DNA of 59,648 nucleotides from a virus, in IMG/VR virus record IMGVR_UViG_3300037264_000296, positions 1 through 59,648 of that record; one strand, written 5' to 3'. Position numbers and translations under genes: made by a program. Below the pieces are notes generated by a model. The model saw only the letters and a program-made list of their open reading frames with translations. It was not told the origin of the DNA and made no database searches. Positions 44,328 to 52,225 of this stretch are shown piece by piece (positions within the stretch are counted from its first letter, which is position 1; each line of letters opens with the position of its first letter).

Positions 44328-45263
44328 TTAATTTTGTTTTGATAAAAACCATTGTTTAGCTTGTTTTGACAATGCTGAACCAACATCTTTAATAGTTAAA
44401 TTAGAAGCTACTAAAGTATCAGATTCTTCTTTAACAATATCGTTATTAATCCATTTTAAAAACAAACCAAGTTCTTTAATAGTAGGTTGGTTTAATTCAT
44501 TCCATGCTTGTTGTAATCTTGATTCTGTTAATACAGTATCTACAAATTCAGCAATAGAATTAACTTTTTCAATATCTACATTTGCTAATACTTTTACTTT
44601 ACTAGATGAATGTTTTTCTCCTTTAACTTTAAAGGATAGCATTTGACCATCTTCAGTAATATGTTCCCATACAATACCTTCACCAATACCTGATACTTCA
44701 AACACCTTAGATACAGGACATTCTTGTTCTACTTCTAAAGTTAATTCTTGTAATTCAGGAACTGACAATTCTGGATGATTAAAATCTACATCAATTTCAT
44801 AATTTTTAATTAAATGTAAATCATATATATTATTATCTGGAAAGTTTAAAAAGAAATTACCTGAAATCCAATAATGAGAATCTTCTCCTGTAATTACTTT
44901 AATACCAAAAATATAAAATGCTCTATCTAGTTTAGATATAGCTACACCTTGTTGAATTCCTTTACCTGCCCATTCACCATAAATAACTACTGGTAAGTCT
45001 AAACCAAGTGAATCATATATCTGTTGGAATATTTCTTTTCTTTCTTTATGGAATGTATAGAAACCATAAGAATCATTACCTTCTGCTAATACTTGATTTC
45101 TTGATTGAGGAATATTTGCAGGTAATTCTACTCCAGCATTAGTTCCATGAAGTTTTACACTACCAGTAAATGTTAAAGTAGGTAACTTAGGTTGGTCTTT
45201 AAATAGAAATTGTACTTCTTTGATACAGTTTCTAAATTGTTCTATTGAATGATATTTATACAC
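44328..45263 (-). CDS. RNA ligase, Rnl2-like
   Basis: 311 residues. Nucleotidyltransferase motifs in order: motif I TGSVKLHGTNAGV (Lys of K-x-H-G accepts AMP, near residue 37); motif III/IIIa VVIYGEWAGKGIQQG; motif IV GEGIVWEHI; motif V LSFKVKGEKHS. All catalytic lysines and the motif IV Glu are present. Rnl2-type ligases seal nicked or broken RNA, including tRNAs cut by host anticodon nucleases. A HAD phosphatase-like protein (48146) and a SPOUT tRNA methyltransferase-like protein (46194) are in the same operon region. Confidence 0.85.
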   Translation of the reverse strand: MYKYHSIEQFRNCIKEVQFLFKDQPKLPTLTFTGSVKLHGTNAGVELPANIPQSRNQVLAEGNDSYGFYTFHKERKEIFQQIYDSLGLDLPVVIYGEWAGKGIQQGVAISKLDRAFYIFGIKVITGEDSHYWISGNFFLNFPDNNIYDLHLIKNYEIDVDFNHPELSVPELQELTLEVEQECPVSKVFEVSGIGEGIVWEHITEDGQMLSFKVKGEKHSSSKVKVLANVDIEKVNSIAEFVDTVLTESRLQQAWNELNQPTIKELGLFLKWINNDIVKEESDTLVASNLTIKDVGSALSKQAKQWFLSKQN

Positions 45264-45674
45264 TTAGTTTTCCTTATATTTTATTGTTGTTGAAAGTTCT
45301 ATTAACTCATCAAATTCATAAGATTCATCAGAATTAAATATTGTTTTTACTGTTAAAATTCTTAATTGTTTAGTGTTAGAGTAAGAAATTTGAATAGCTA
45401 TTCGTAATATACCTAATTGAATTAAGTAACATCTTTCAGTATATGTTGATGGTAAAAAGAAATTTACATAAAAATAATCAATTATTTGTGATATAGTAAA
45501 TGTTTCAGATTCTAAGTTTCTTTCAATAACTCTTTCTAAAAAATGATTAGAAAAATGAATTTCATGTTTATCTTTTAGATAATTCCATGAATTAAAAGGA
45601 TTGAATTGTTTTTGAAAATAACTTCTTAATTTTTTCTTTTTAAAAGAAAATACTTCTTTTGAATAATTACTCAT
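45264..45674 (-). CDS. Unknown protein with DUF4258/RelE-like segment
   Basis: 136 residues. A basic N-terminus (FSFKKKKLRSYFQKQF) leads into HFSNHFLERVIERNLES, a pattern similar to the H...ER..ER motif of DUF4258 and other small toxin-fold nucleases. The remainder is beta-rich (LRILTVKTIFN). The likeness is weak and no antitoxin gene is recognised beside it, so a nuclease function is only a possibility. Confidence 0.5.
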   Translation of the reverse strand: MSNYSKEVFSFKKKKLRSYFQKQFNPFNSWNYLKDKHEIHFSNHFLERVIERNLESETFTISQIIDYFYVNFFLPSTYTERCYLIQLGILRIAIQISYSNTKQLRILTVKTIFNSDESYEFDELIELSTTIKYKEN

Positions 45675-45719
45675 AATAAATTATGTCTCCAAATGTTATT
45701 GAATCAGAATACTCAGATG

Positions 45720-45866
45720 TTAGTATCCTTTCTTAATTTGTTTATGTTGATAATCTTCTATACGTCTTTTATCTTCAAATTCGTATAATTCAGATTCTGT
45801 TTTCTTTGGTTCAAAGATTTGTTTATTCTCAGGTTTATGCCAGCCTTTAAGCACTTTATCTTTCAT
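45720..45866 (-). CDS. Small charged protein, 48 residues
   Basis: A short gene with a strong ribosome binding site (TAGAGGAGTATTGGT before ATG). The product (MKDKVLKGWHKPENKQIFEP, ending QHKQIKKGY) is Lys/Glu-rich and probably helical. Its start overlaps the end of the upstream gene. No family recognised. Confidence 0.55.
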   Translation of the reverse strand: MKDKVLKGWHKPENKQIFEPKKTESELYEFEDKRRIEDYQHKQIKKGY

Positions 45867-46197
45867 ACCAATACTCCTCTAAAAATTCTATTTGTTCTTC
45901 AGTTAAATCACCTATAAATTCAGTATCAAATGAAGTATGTTTAAATTCATAGTCTTCAATCTCTATAGATGTAGTACAGGTAATTTTAAGTAATGCTCCT
46001 AGAATGCTCTCAAATCCCATACCTGAATCAATAGTCTCATTAGCTAAGGCTTTATTAGCTTCATCAATTAAACCTTCGTATGAGTTATTCTGGAAGGATA
46101 TAGAAGGATATGTACCATAGTTAAATCCCCAATTTCTTCCATAGACTAAACCAGTAGCATTCCATGTTTCTGTTGTTTCAAAACCTTGTAATTTCAT
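45856..46197 (-). CDS. Protein of unknown function
   Basis: 113 residues. The first half is aromatic and Gly/Asn rich (GLVYGRNWGFNYGTYPSISF) and the C-terminus is acidic (LTEEQIEFLEEYWYER). It overlaps the SPOUT gene by 4 bases. No family recognised. Confidence 0.55.
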   Translation of the reverse strand: MKLQGFETTETWNATGLVYGRNWGFNYGTYPSISFQNNSYEGLIDEANKALANETIDSGMGFESILGALLKITCTTSIEIEDYEFKHTSFDTEFIGDLTEEQIEFLEEYWYER

Positions 46198-46613
46198 TTC
46201 TGTTTACTCAATCTGTCATATAAAACTACATTTACACATGCACTTAAATTCATGCATATACTTGTAGGCACATAAACTTTATGTTTACATCTTTCTAAAG
46301 TAAGTTTTCCTAATGTAGCATCTTCTGCTCCAAAGAAATAAAAAGCATTCTTAGGATGAATAAAATCAATTAATGATTCTGCATCATCACATAGTTCTAC
46401 AGCTACTGGAACTAAACCATAAGGAATTACATCCCATAAGCTATCACAGAACACTGTAGGAATACGTTTAATTGCCTTTGTAGTATCACAACATGAAGTT
46501 GCTTTACGATTACCTGAGTAAGCAACAAACGATGCACCATAAGCATCTGCTGCTCTTAAAATATGACCTATATTCTGACTGAATTTAGGATTATGTACAC
46601 CTAATGCAAACAT
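46194..46613 (-). CDS. SpoU/TrmH-type (SPOUT) RNA 2'-O-methyltransferase, TrmL-sized
   Basis: 139 residues from the ATG at 46613, which has TTGGAGAATATC upstream. The three SPOUT motifs are present: motif 1 SQNIGHILRAADAYGA (Asn, Arg); motif 2 AFYFFGAEDATLG; motif 3 VYVPTSICMNLSACVNVVLY. The length matches TrmL, which methylates the wobble base ribose of some tRNAs. Motif 2 has Ala-Glu instead of the common Ser-Glu. Substrate is unknown; tRNA is likely for an enzyme of this size. Confidence 0.8.
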   Translation of the reverse strand: MFALGVHNPKFSQNIGHILRAADAYGASFVAYSGNRKATSCCDTTKAIKRIPTVFCDSLWDVIPYGLVPVAVELCDDAESLIDFIHPKNAFYFFGAEDATLGKLTLERCKHKVYVPTSICMNLSACVNVVLYDRLSKQK

Positions 46614-46639
46614 GATATTCTCCAATAATTAATATTTAT

Positions 46640-46825
46640 TCACAACAATGAGCGTAGCTCATTTACTTTATTAAATTCACAATTACCACAATTAACTTCT
46701 CTATTTTCTTCAATAGCTTTTGTTATACTCCAGCATAGTAATAATGATTCTAAATGTTGTTCTACTATTTGAAATTCACAGCATTTAGGTATCTTATCTT
46801 GATACTCTTCTTTAGTTAAGTTCAT
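46640..46825 (-). CDS. Small Cys-containing protein of unknown function
   Basis: 61 residues with CCEF and CGNCEF Cys clusters, suggesting metal binding. The last codons (NELRSLL) are encoded by a member of the dispersed GNA-loop hairpin family (AATGAGC/GCTCATT, 46647-46663). AAGGAAAGTGA precedes the ATG. Confidence 0.55.
   Translation of the reverse strand: MNLTKEEYQDKIPKCCEFQIVEQHLESLLLCWSITKAIEENREVNCGNCEFNKVNELRSLL
46647..46663. repeat. Dispersed GNA-loop hairpin, copy 3
   Basis: AATGAGC/GCTCATT (7 bp) with loop GTA, preceded on the plus strand by TTATTCACAACA. It overlaps the 3' codons of the Cys-containing gene and lies 34 bases upstream of the SPOUT methyltransferase start. Confidence 0.65.
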
Positions 46826-46841
46826 TCACTTTCCTTTAGAC

Positions 46842-46868
46842 ATAAAAATACCCTACTGAAAGGGTATT
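46842..46868 (-). terminator. Terminator after the 194-residue protein gene
   Basis: On the minus strand AATACCCT and AGGGTATT pair (8 bp; plus-strand 46861-46868 and 46847-46854) with a 6-nt loop, followed by TTTTAT. It separates the gene at 46876 from the Cys-containing gene. Confidence 0.7.
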
Positions 46869-46875
46869 AGTTAAA

Positions 46876-47460
46876 TTACAAATCAACATAACCTAACATT
46901 GCTTGTGCATGAATATAAGCATTCTCTGAATTAGAATGAATACCTTCTTCAATAAGTAAATTAGCTAGTTTAAATTCATTTAATTCTTTAATCGGTTTAG
47001 GAACTTGAAAACCATTAACAGTTATATATTCAGGTTCTTTGTATTTAGTAAATTCAGATGAATTACTTGTATTCAAATTTGAAATAATATTCCTTGAAAA
47101 ATTCCATAAAATACTATCTTTAAATCCAATAATTACTTTGTTATCCCATAAACACTTATTACCTTCATTAGAAGATAACCATTGCCATACTTCTTGTTGT
47201 GAATTGAATGCATCAGATTCTTCTTCAATAATTTCTACCATAATAGACGTATATGCTTGATTAAACCACTCATCTTTAGGAGCTGAATTAGTGTACCAAC
47301 CTTCATATAATCCTTTAGAATTTGTTCTAGCATACCTAATATCAGGTATATCTGCCCTATTTAAATTAAAAGCAGTGATAACTCTTTCTGCTTGATGTGG
47401 TTTAACTTCAAAAGCAATATTAGGTGTTTTTAAAGCTTGTTCAAGTGTTAATTTTTTCAT
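46876..47460 (-). CDS. Protein of unknown function
   Basis: 194 residues from the ATG at 47460 (MKKLTLEQALKTPNIAFEVK). No motif recognised. It contains Trp-rich segments (EGWYTNSAPKDEWFNQAY, then EVWQWLSS) and a helical end (FKLANLLIEEGIHSNSENAY). A terminator follows its stop. Confidence 0.55.
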   Translation of the reverse strand: MKKLTLEQALKTPNIAFEVKPHQAERVITAFNLNRADIPDIRYARTNSKGLYEGWYTNSAPKDEWFNQAYTSIMVEIIEEESDAFNSQQEVWQWLSSNEGNKCLWDNKVIIGFKDSILWNFSRNIISNLNTSNSSEFTKYKEPEYITVNGFQVPKPIKELNEFKLANLLIEEGIHSNSENAYIHAQAMLGYVDL

Positions 47461-47465
47461 TTTAA

Positions 47466-47645
47466 TCACATTCCAAAGTAGTAATAAGCTAAGTAAATAG
47501 AATCTAACAACCACACTATCATAGTAAGTTTATGCTGTTTTAAACAATCACCAGTGTAATATATTTTAGCTCTAACAAGTTTTACTTGAGAAAGAGTTTC
47601 AGATATACATAAAACAATAAATATAAACCAAGCTAAGTAATGCAT
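47466..47645 (-). CDS. Small two-pass membrane protein
   Basis: 59 residues from the ATG at 47645, which has ATTGGAGATTATT upstream. Two membrane segments (HYLAWFIFIVLCISE and LTMIVWLLDSIYLAYYYF) flank a basic loop. A hairpin of the GNA-loop family lies about 60 bases upstream. Holin-like size and topology, but no evidence for lysis function. Confidence 0.6.
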   Translation of the reverse strand: MHYLAWFIFIVLCISETLSQVKLVRAKIYYTGDCLKQHKLTMIVWLLDSIYLAYYYFGM

Positions 47646-47703
47646 AATAATCTCCAATAAGAAAAGAAAATAAAAGTAATAATAAACATATCACTTTTTT
47701 CAC

Positions 47704-47726
47704 AATACTGTGCGAAGCACAGTATT
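47704..47726. repeat. Dispersed GNA-loop hairpin, copy 4
   Basis: AATACTGTGC/GCACAGTATT, the longest stem of the family at 10 bp, with loop GAA and the flank TTTTTTCACA on the plus strand. Its centre GCGAAGC is the ultra-stable DNA mini-hairpin. It lies in a 85-base gap between the oxygenase-like gene and the membrane protein gene. Confidence 0.7.
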
Positions 47727-47730
47727 TTAA

Positions 47731-48162
47731 TTAAAAAGAAACATGAACCAAATAAGTAATACATCTACTATTTGAAACATACAAACCATGAGAAAGATAA
47801 TCATTAAAAGAATAAATCATTCCTACTTGTAAACATTTATCTTTATAGTCTTCACTAAAGTAATTATTTTTATGAATTCTAACGGGAATAATAAAACAAG
47901 TATTAGATAATTTATCTGTATGGTTTAAGATACTTCCTTCACATATTAAGAATCCTAAAGTTAATTTAGATTTTGAAATATGCATAGGTAATCTATTAAA
48001 GATATGTTCTTTTATATCTCGCATGTTTTCATTGTAAAAGAATTGTCTACATAGACCTTCTACTTCAAAATAATAATCTTCTACTTCAGGTTCTATTTGC
48101 TTAAAGAATCTAAGCAACTTAGATATATTAAATTTATGTTTTGGTTTATAAGTTCTTATCAT
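47731..48162 (-). CDS. Possible 2-oxoglutarate/Fe(II) oxygenase-like protein
   Basis: 143 residues from the ATG at 48162, which has GGGAGATTTTT upstream. A His-x-Asp pair (SILNHTDKLSNTCF) is followed by a beta segment and then by YSFNDYLSHGLYVSNSRCIT. That supplies a distal His and an Arg. This H-x-D...H...R spacing and the double-stranded beta-helix feel match aspartyl/asparaginyl hydroxylase-type oxygenases. The match is by eye and moderate. It overlaps the HAD-like gene by 17 bases. Confidence 0.45.
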   Translation of the reverse strand: MIRTYKPKHKFNISKLLRFFKQIEPEVEDYYFEVEGLCRQFFYNENMRDIKEHIFNRLPMHISKSKLTLGFLICEGSILNHTDKLSNTCFIIPVRIHKNNYFSEDYKDKCLQVGMIYSFNDYLSHGLYVSNSRCITYLVHVSF

Positions 48163-48478
48163 AAAAATCTCCCATAGCTTCAATAGAAGGAATTGTAATA
48201 GGACTATCATCAATCCAAATATCTGCTTTAAAACAAGTAGATTTTTGTTTACCTTCAGTAAATACTATTTCAATACCTAATTGTTTAGCATCAGCAATAA
48301 TATCTTCATTATTTAATGATTTATGTCTGTAAGTAACAAATGTTACTTTATATCCTTTGTTAATAGCAGCAAATACAAATAGAGTCCATAATTCTCTATC
48401 TGCTGTAAATGTTTCATCATAATCTAATGCAATAGATAATTGATATTTCTTTGGTTCAAAACTTAATGAGTTATACAT
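48146..48478 (-). CDS. HAD-like phosphatase
   Basis: 110 residues from the ATG at 48478, which has TAGGATTAGAT upstream. HAD motif I is SIALDYDETFTADRELW (D-x-D-x-T); motif II VTFVTYRHK (Thr); a Lys lies in the middle; motif IV KADIWIDDSP (Asp-Asp). All acidic and Lys positions are present. Small phage HAD proteins act on nucleotides or on RNA/DNA 3' ends. With the RNA ligase in the same region it could be part of end repair, but a kinase domain is missing. Confidence 0.7.
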   Translation of the reverse strand: MYNSLSFEPKKYQLSIALDYDETFTADRELWTLFVFAAINKGYKVTFVTYRHKSLNNEDIIADAKQLGIEIVFTEGKQKSTCFKADIWIDDSPITIPSIEAMGDFYDKNL

Positions 48479-48490
48479 ATCTAATCCTAA

Positions 48491-48525
48491 AAAATAAAAC
48501 CCCAATAGCATAAGCTAAAGGGGTT
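48491..48525 (-). terminator. Terminator after the RNA polymerase subunit 2 gene
   Basis: On the minus strand AACCCC and GGGGTT (plus-strand 48520-48525 and 48498-48503) enclose an inner TAGC/GCTA stem, followed by a T-rich tract (TTATTTTTT). It ends the transcript carrying the two-subunit RNA polymerase. Confidence 0.8.
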
Positions 48526-48529
48526 AATG

Positions 48530-49570
48530 TTAATTTAATGCATAATTAGCATCACGGATTAGATCGCCTAATCCAAGTTCTTTTTGTTTATAATCATAAT
48601 CAATTCCCATTAAGTCTTTGACTAATTGAGACATGACATTGCCTTCGTAATAATCAGCAGTAATGTTGTTATAGTGTCTTCTCATTTTGTTTACATTAGG
48701 TAATTGACATCCATACGCATCATGTATAGTTAAAATATTAAATCCAGTACCCTCACATCTAATAATCATTTCGTCAGTAAGATCTGCATCTCCTCCTTGA
48801 ACAACATTAGCTACAATCGGTACTGCATAATTAGTTGGTTCACCTCTTGAATCTAATAGATAACTAAAACTACCTTTCAAACCATATATGTTTTGTATCC
48901 TATGAGGATCTCTAAACTTATCTGGTTTAGTTAAACATCTAGCTTTTACTTTACTAAAGAACTTACTCCATTGATATTCACCTGATTCCGTATTCCACAT
49001 GTTTATAAGTTCATCTGGAATGTCTAATAATGCAGGCATATTCTTTTTAATAGCAGCAAAGAATGCTTTTAACTCTGGAGTATTATAACCAAATATTTCT
49101 ATTGGTTTAGCTTTACTTTTATATCCAAGAGTCATTGTTGCAGGTTTAACATGATCCTTTCTATTTAAGTGTCCTGGTTCATTACCTAAAGTAATCCAAT
49201 TCTCTTTAGGCAACATTTCATTCATCGTTGGTATAACATTAGTATATGGATCTTGACATACTCCAGTGTCAATTAAATTACATTGTTCCATAGACTTTCT
49301 ACATCCTTGCATTAAGGACATAACTTGTAAGCCACTAAAAGTTGCATCAAGATAAATAATATGATTAATCATATTACCTCTTTGTACATTCCTAATAGCT
49401 CTTACATCCTTCATAAACATAGGATGATTATCAGCAGCTACTTCATAATCTTCTAACTGAGATAAGTTATCTTCAGTCCAAGTCATTAGTTCTTCGTAAC
49501 TTCCTTTTAAACCCGCATTTTGAGCTGTACTATATAATAACCATTCGTAAGGTGTATATTCTTGAAACAT
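48530..49570 (-). CDS. RNA polymerase subunit 2 (N4 gp16/RNAP2-like)
   Basis: 346 residues. This is the C-terminal catalytic half of a T7-type RNA polymerase. Motif A is YLDATFSGLQVMSLM (catalytic Asp, near residue 75), motif B RKDHVKPATMTLGYKS (Arg, Lys, Tyr) and motif C ILTIHDAYGCQ (catalytic Asp). With the product of 49985-51196 it forms the enzyme that transcribes middle genes in N4. A third small gene lies between the two subunits. The start has TTGGAGATTTACT upstream and follows an AGGA-loop hairpin. Confidence 0.9.
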   Translation of the reverse strand: MFQEYTPYEWLLYSTAQNAGLKGSYEELMTWTEDNLSQLEDYEVAADNHPMFMKDVRAIRNVQRGNMINHIIYLDATFSGLQVMSLMQGCRKSMEQCNLIDTGVCQDPYTNVIPTMNEMLPKENWITLGNEPGHLNRKDHVKPATMTLGYKSKAKPIEIFGYNTPELKAFFAAIKKNMPALLDIPDELINMWNTESGEYQWSKFFSKVKARCLTKPDKFRDPHRIQNIYGLKGSFSYLLDSRGEPTNYAVPIVANVVQGGDADLTDEMIIRCEGTGFNILTIHDAYGCQLPNVNKMRRHYNNITADYYEGNVMSQLVKDLMGIDYDYKQKELGLGDLIRDANYALN

Positions 49571-49591
49571 AGTAAATCTCCAATTAAGTTA

Positions 49592-49603
49592 AACATCCTT
49601 GTT
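49592..49603 (-). repeat. AGGA-loop leader hairpin, copy 1
   Basis: On the minus strand AACA-AGGA-TGTT, 22 bases before the RNAP2 start and 8 bases after the upstream TAG stop (TAGGATTTA). It shares loop and inner CA/TG pairs with copies at 51787 and 52226, while the outer pairs differ but stay complementary. Confidence 0.5.
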
Positions 49604-49611
49604 GTTAAATC

Positions 49612-49983
49612 CTATTGTATTAAATCCACTAATTCATCAAACTCATTTGCTACAGATTCATACCCTGATGAATGTCCTTTTTCCCAAGCCATAGAGAAAC
49701 ATTTCTCTGCTTTAGGATTGTCAGTTACGTAATATTCCTCTAACAGGTCTTGTTTAAATTGATTGTAACAACGTGATTCTTCTTCGTTGTATTCTTTCTG
49801 CATTTGCTTATACGCAACTTCATTAAATTCTTTTTCAAATACAAGATTAGTATCTTTGTATTTTTTACGAAAGTCTTCTAAAGATAAATAATCAACTTTA
49901 CTACCTTTAGAATACACATATACCCAAGTAAATTCATCTTTACTTAACCAAGGTTTGTTATTTTTGTAATCAGCATAATTCAT
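49612..49983 (-). CDS. Protein of unknown function between the RNA polymerase subunits
   Basis: 123 residues, acidic and helical (FEKEFNEVAYKQMQKEYNEE), ending in an acidic stretch (ANEFDELVDLIQ). One base separates it from the subunit 1 stop. Its place between the two polymerase subunits suggests a transcription accessory role, not shown by sequence. Stops with TAG. Confidence 0.65.
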   Translation of the reverse strand: MNYADYKNNKPWLSKDEFTWVYVYSKGSKVDYLSLEDFRKKYKDTNLVFEKEFNEVAYKQMQKEYNEEESRCYNQFKQDLLEEYYVTDNPKAEKCFSMAWEKGHSSGYESVANEFDELVDLIQ

Positions 49984-49984
49984 T

Positions 49985-51196
49985 TTAAATCTCCATTAAT
50001 TGAAATGATCTTGTTGTAGGAATTGTATATTCCTTTTTAATGTTTACTAATGAGCGTTTATATTTACAACTCATATAGTTTAAATGATACCCTAATGGAT
50101 ATAACCTTAATCTAGCATCAAATGAATGTGCTAGATAAAAGAGATTACCTCTTTCTATTACATCATGGTAAATATCCCATGATTGTAATTTCTGTTTCTC
50201 AAAGTTCTCCTTTAAATCAATCTTTTGTTTCTCATTAAGTTTGTCATGCTTAGGTTTCCATTCAAATTCTTCGTCATACTCTAAACCAGGAATATCAATA
50301 CATAACTCAATAGAGTTCTGAATATTAAGTACATCCAAAGGAATAGGTAAATCATGTTGATTATGTTTCTTCAATAAACAATGTTGTTTAATTGTATAGA
50401 ATCCACAATCACTATTATTTATTACATGTTTTGGTTTAGTAATGAATGGTGGAATATACATTGTCTTTTGAATAAAGTTCTGTAACTTATCACTAAACTC
50501 AATCATTGATTCAACATGTAATGTTCCATCTCTATGAGTAACTATATTAAACAAGTCACTCTTAGATAATGCAGAGATAATATCTGCTGCTATCTTTACT
50601 TTAGACAACTCAGAATTAAACTTAACTATATTAGTTAAATCTTTAATTACATCTTCAAAGCTTTTTACTTTAACAGAACTAACTAATGCATTAACAACAC
50701 TAGCAAGTTCTTCATCATGCACAACTCTTTCTTTTGTTTGGTTTAAAATAGATTCATAAGTAAGAACCCATTTCTTTTCTTTTTTAAGATAAATCTCACA
50801 AGCTAATACTTGTTTAACAGCATTAACCATATTTGAATCCAAACTAATTAAATTCTTAATTCTACCTACTACAGCTTGAAATGATTGTTTATCAGTATCA
50901 CAACAAGCTAATAGAACTTCAATAATATAATCATCTGGATTAATCTTTTCTTTAAATAAAGATAAGATTCTTGTACAAAACATTTTCTTTTCAGTATATT
51001 TAACCTCTCCTTCTTTATCGAGATAAGAATGACTATCTAATAAATAATCAATTACTAATTGTTTACATTGTTCAATCTTACTAGGAAAGGATAAGACTAA
51101 TTCTTCTCTTACCTTCCAACAAATATTCTTCCTTGAATAAGTATCCTCTTGTAACATTTGTTCAACAACTAACTCTAAAGTATCTAAGTCACTCAT
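49985..51196 (-). CDS. RNA polymerase subunit 1 (N4 gp15/RNAP1-like)
   Basis: 403 residues, the N-terminal half of the split T7-type polymerase. The T/DxxGR-type motif is near residue 365 (HSFDARLRLYPLGYHLNYMS), with D-A-R-L-R in place of the usual T-x-x-G-R. The N-terminal ~300 residues are helical and correspond to the promoter/template-binding part. It pairs with the catalytic subunit at 48530-49570. The ribosome binding site is TTGGAGATAGTTT. Confidence 0.85.
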   Translation of the reverse strand: MSDLDTLELVVEQMLQEDTYSRKNICWKVREELVLSFPSKIEQCKQLVIDYLLDSHSYLDKEGEVKYTEKKMFCTRILSLFKEKINPDDYIIEVLLACCDTDKQSFQAVVGRIKNLISLDSNMVNAVKQVLACEIYLKKEKKWVLTYESILNQTKERVVHDEELASVVNALVSSVKVKSFEDVIKDLTNIVKFNSELSKVKIAADIISALSKSDLFNIVTHRDGTLHVESMIEFSDKLQNFIQKTMYIPPFITKPKHVINNSDCGFYTIKQHCLLKKHNQHDLPIPLDVLNIQNSIELCIDIPGLEYDEEFEWKPKHDKLNEKQKIDLKENFEKQKLQSWDIYHDVIERGNLFYLAHSFDARLRLYPLGYHLNYMSCKYKRSLVNIKKEYTIPTTRSFQLMEI

Positions 51197-51222
51197 AAAC
51201 TATCTCCAATTGATTGTAAGAA

Positions 51223-51240
51223 AGTGTGCGTGAGCACACT
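51223..51240. repeat. Dispersed GNA-loop hairpin, variant flank, copy 5
   Basis: AGTGTGC/GCACACT (7 bp) with loop GTGA, preceded on the plus strand by GATTGTAAGAA. The flank and stem resemble the copy at 54794 (ATTGTAAGTA), forming a subfamily. It lies 27 bases upstream of the RNAP1 start. Confidence 0.6.
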
Positions 51241-51261
51241 CTCTATTACTGTTAAATACTA

Positions 51262-51453
51262 CTAATTAATTGTTTTAATTCCTTCAAAATAAGGAGTCAT
51301 ACCCGATTTACAATATACAATTGTAATAGTTGGTTTAACCTTAAGATGTCTATGTAAGATTTTTAATGCTTCACTTCTTAAAAAAGCTCTTACATAATAA
51401 ACTTTACCTGTTAAGGTTCTAAATCCAAATGTAAATATAGTTAAACTATTCAT
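51262..51453 (-). CDS. Small basic protein of unknown function
   Basis: 63 residues, basic, beta-rich at the start (SLTIFTFGFRTLTGKVYYVR). No family recognised. One base from the upstream gene stop. Confidence 0.55.
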   Translation of the reverse strand: MNSLTIFTFGFRTLTGKVYYVRAFLRSEALKILHRHLKVKPTITIVYCKSGMTPYFEGIKTIN

Positions 51454-51454
51454 T

Positions 51455-51763
51455 TTAAATACCTATTTGTTCTTGGTTTAATTCATTTAAGATAGCAATT
51501 CTATTACCATCAGTTTCATTCCATTTCATAATCTTATTAGTTGTTAAACTAATAATTAATCCTTTAGCAGTAGTTAAGTAATTAGAATCTCTATAAGAGA
51601 CTATCTTAGCTGGTTCATGGTTTAATACTTCAACACTCTTAATTCCTACTTGAAGAGTATTAGCTGTAGGTGAAACAATCATTAGTTTAGTATCATTAAT
51701 AGCACTAACAATGTATGTTTTATTTTTATAGGATACATACGACCCTAGTTGAATTTGTGACAT
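51455..51763 (-). CDS. Small beta-rich protein of unknown function
   Basis: 102 residues with SH3-like strand patterns (LGSYVSYKNKTYIVSAINDT, then AKIVSYRDSNYL). No family recognised. The leader contains an AGGA-loop hairpin and TTGGAG. Confidence 0.55.
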   Translation of the reverse strand: MSQIQLGSYVSYKNKTYIVSAINDTKLMIVSPTANTLQVGIKSVEVLNHEPAKIVSYRDSNYLTTAKGLIISLTTNKIMKWNETDGNRIAILNELNQEQIGI

Positions 51764-51786
51764 GGTTTATTCTCCAATTTAGTTAA

Positions 51787-51798
51787 GCCATCCTTGGC
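51787..51798 (-). repeat. AGGA-loop leader hairpin, copy 2
   Basis: On the minus strand GCCA-AGGA-TGGC, preceded by TAGGAATCAAT, where TAG is the stop of the DUF4326 gene, and followed by TTGGAG before the next ATG. The outer GC pairs differ from copies 1 and 3 yet remain paired. Confidence 0.5.
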
Positions 51799-51806
51799 AT
51801 TGATTC

Positions 51807-52208
51807 CTAATAAGTTGATAATTCAATTTCTCTTGCTTGGTTTAAGATATGAATATCTTCTTCAGCTTCATCCAATTGTTGTTCAATGTAAGCTTTAATC
51901 GTTTCAGTATGACATTTTTTCTTTACTGCATCTTTAGGTGATTGACAGAAACAAGCTAATTCAATGTCTTGAATTTTAGCTATTTCAACTAACTCATTAA
52001 GTTTACTAATAAGTACTGGATTATTACATTCCAGTTGAAAATCAAAATAGATTTGATACTTGTCACATACTTCATCTCTATTACTGTGATCTACATTAGC
52101 TGCAAATGGATTACCTAATAATCCTTCTTGACCTTTACCTGCTCTTCCACAGTAGCAACGATATGTATTTTCTTTTTGTTTATCACTTACTCTTACGATG
52201 GTTATCAT
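51807..52208 (-). CDS. DUF4326 protein
   Basis: 133 residues from the ATG at 52208 (ITIVRVSDKQKENTYRCYCG). The family signature is visible: GLLGNPFAANVD, then ELACFCQSPKDAVKKKCHTE followed by TIKAY. A Cys-x-Cys plus Cys-His set suggests metal binding. DUF4326 proteins are common in phages, with unknown chemistry. Notably the virion polymerase contains a related module (HFGNPF...GEPSHA). Stops with TAG inside the leader element of the next gene. Confidence 0.8.
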   Translation of the reverse strand: MITIVRVSDKQKENTYRCYCGRAGKGQEGLLGNPFAANVDHSNRDEVCDKYQIYFDFQLECNNPVLISKLNELVEIAKIQDIELACFCQSPKDAVKKKCHTETIKAYIEQQLDEAEEDIHILNQAREIELSTY

Positions 52209-52225
52209 TACTATCTCCAATGAAA

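Noticed and set aside
45264-45674. Toxin-antitoxin module
   Set aside because: The DUF4258/RelE likeness is weak and no antitoxin-like gene is adjacent.
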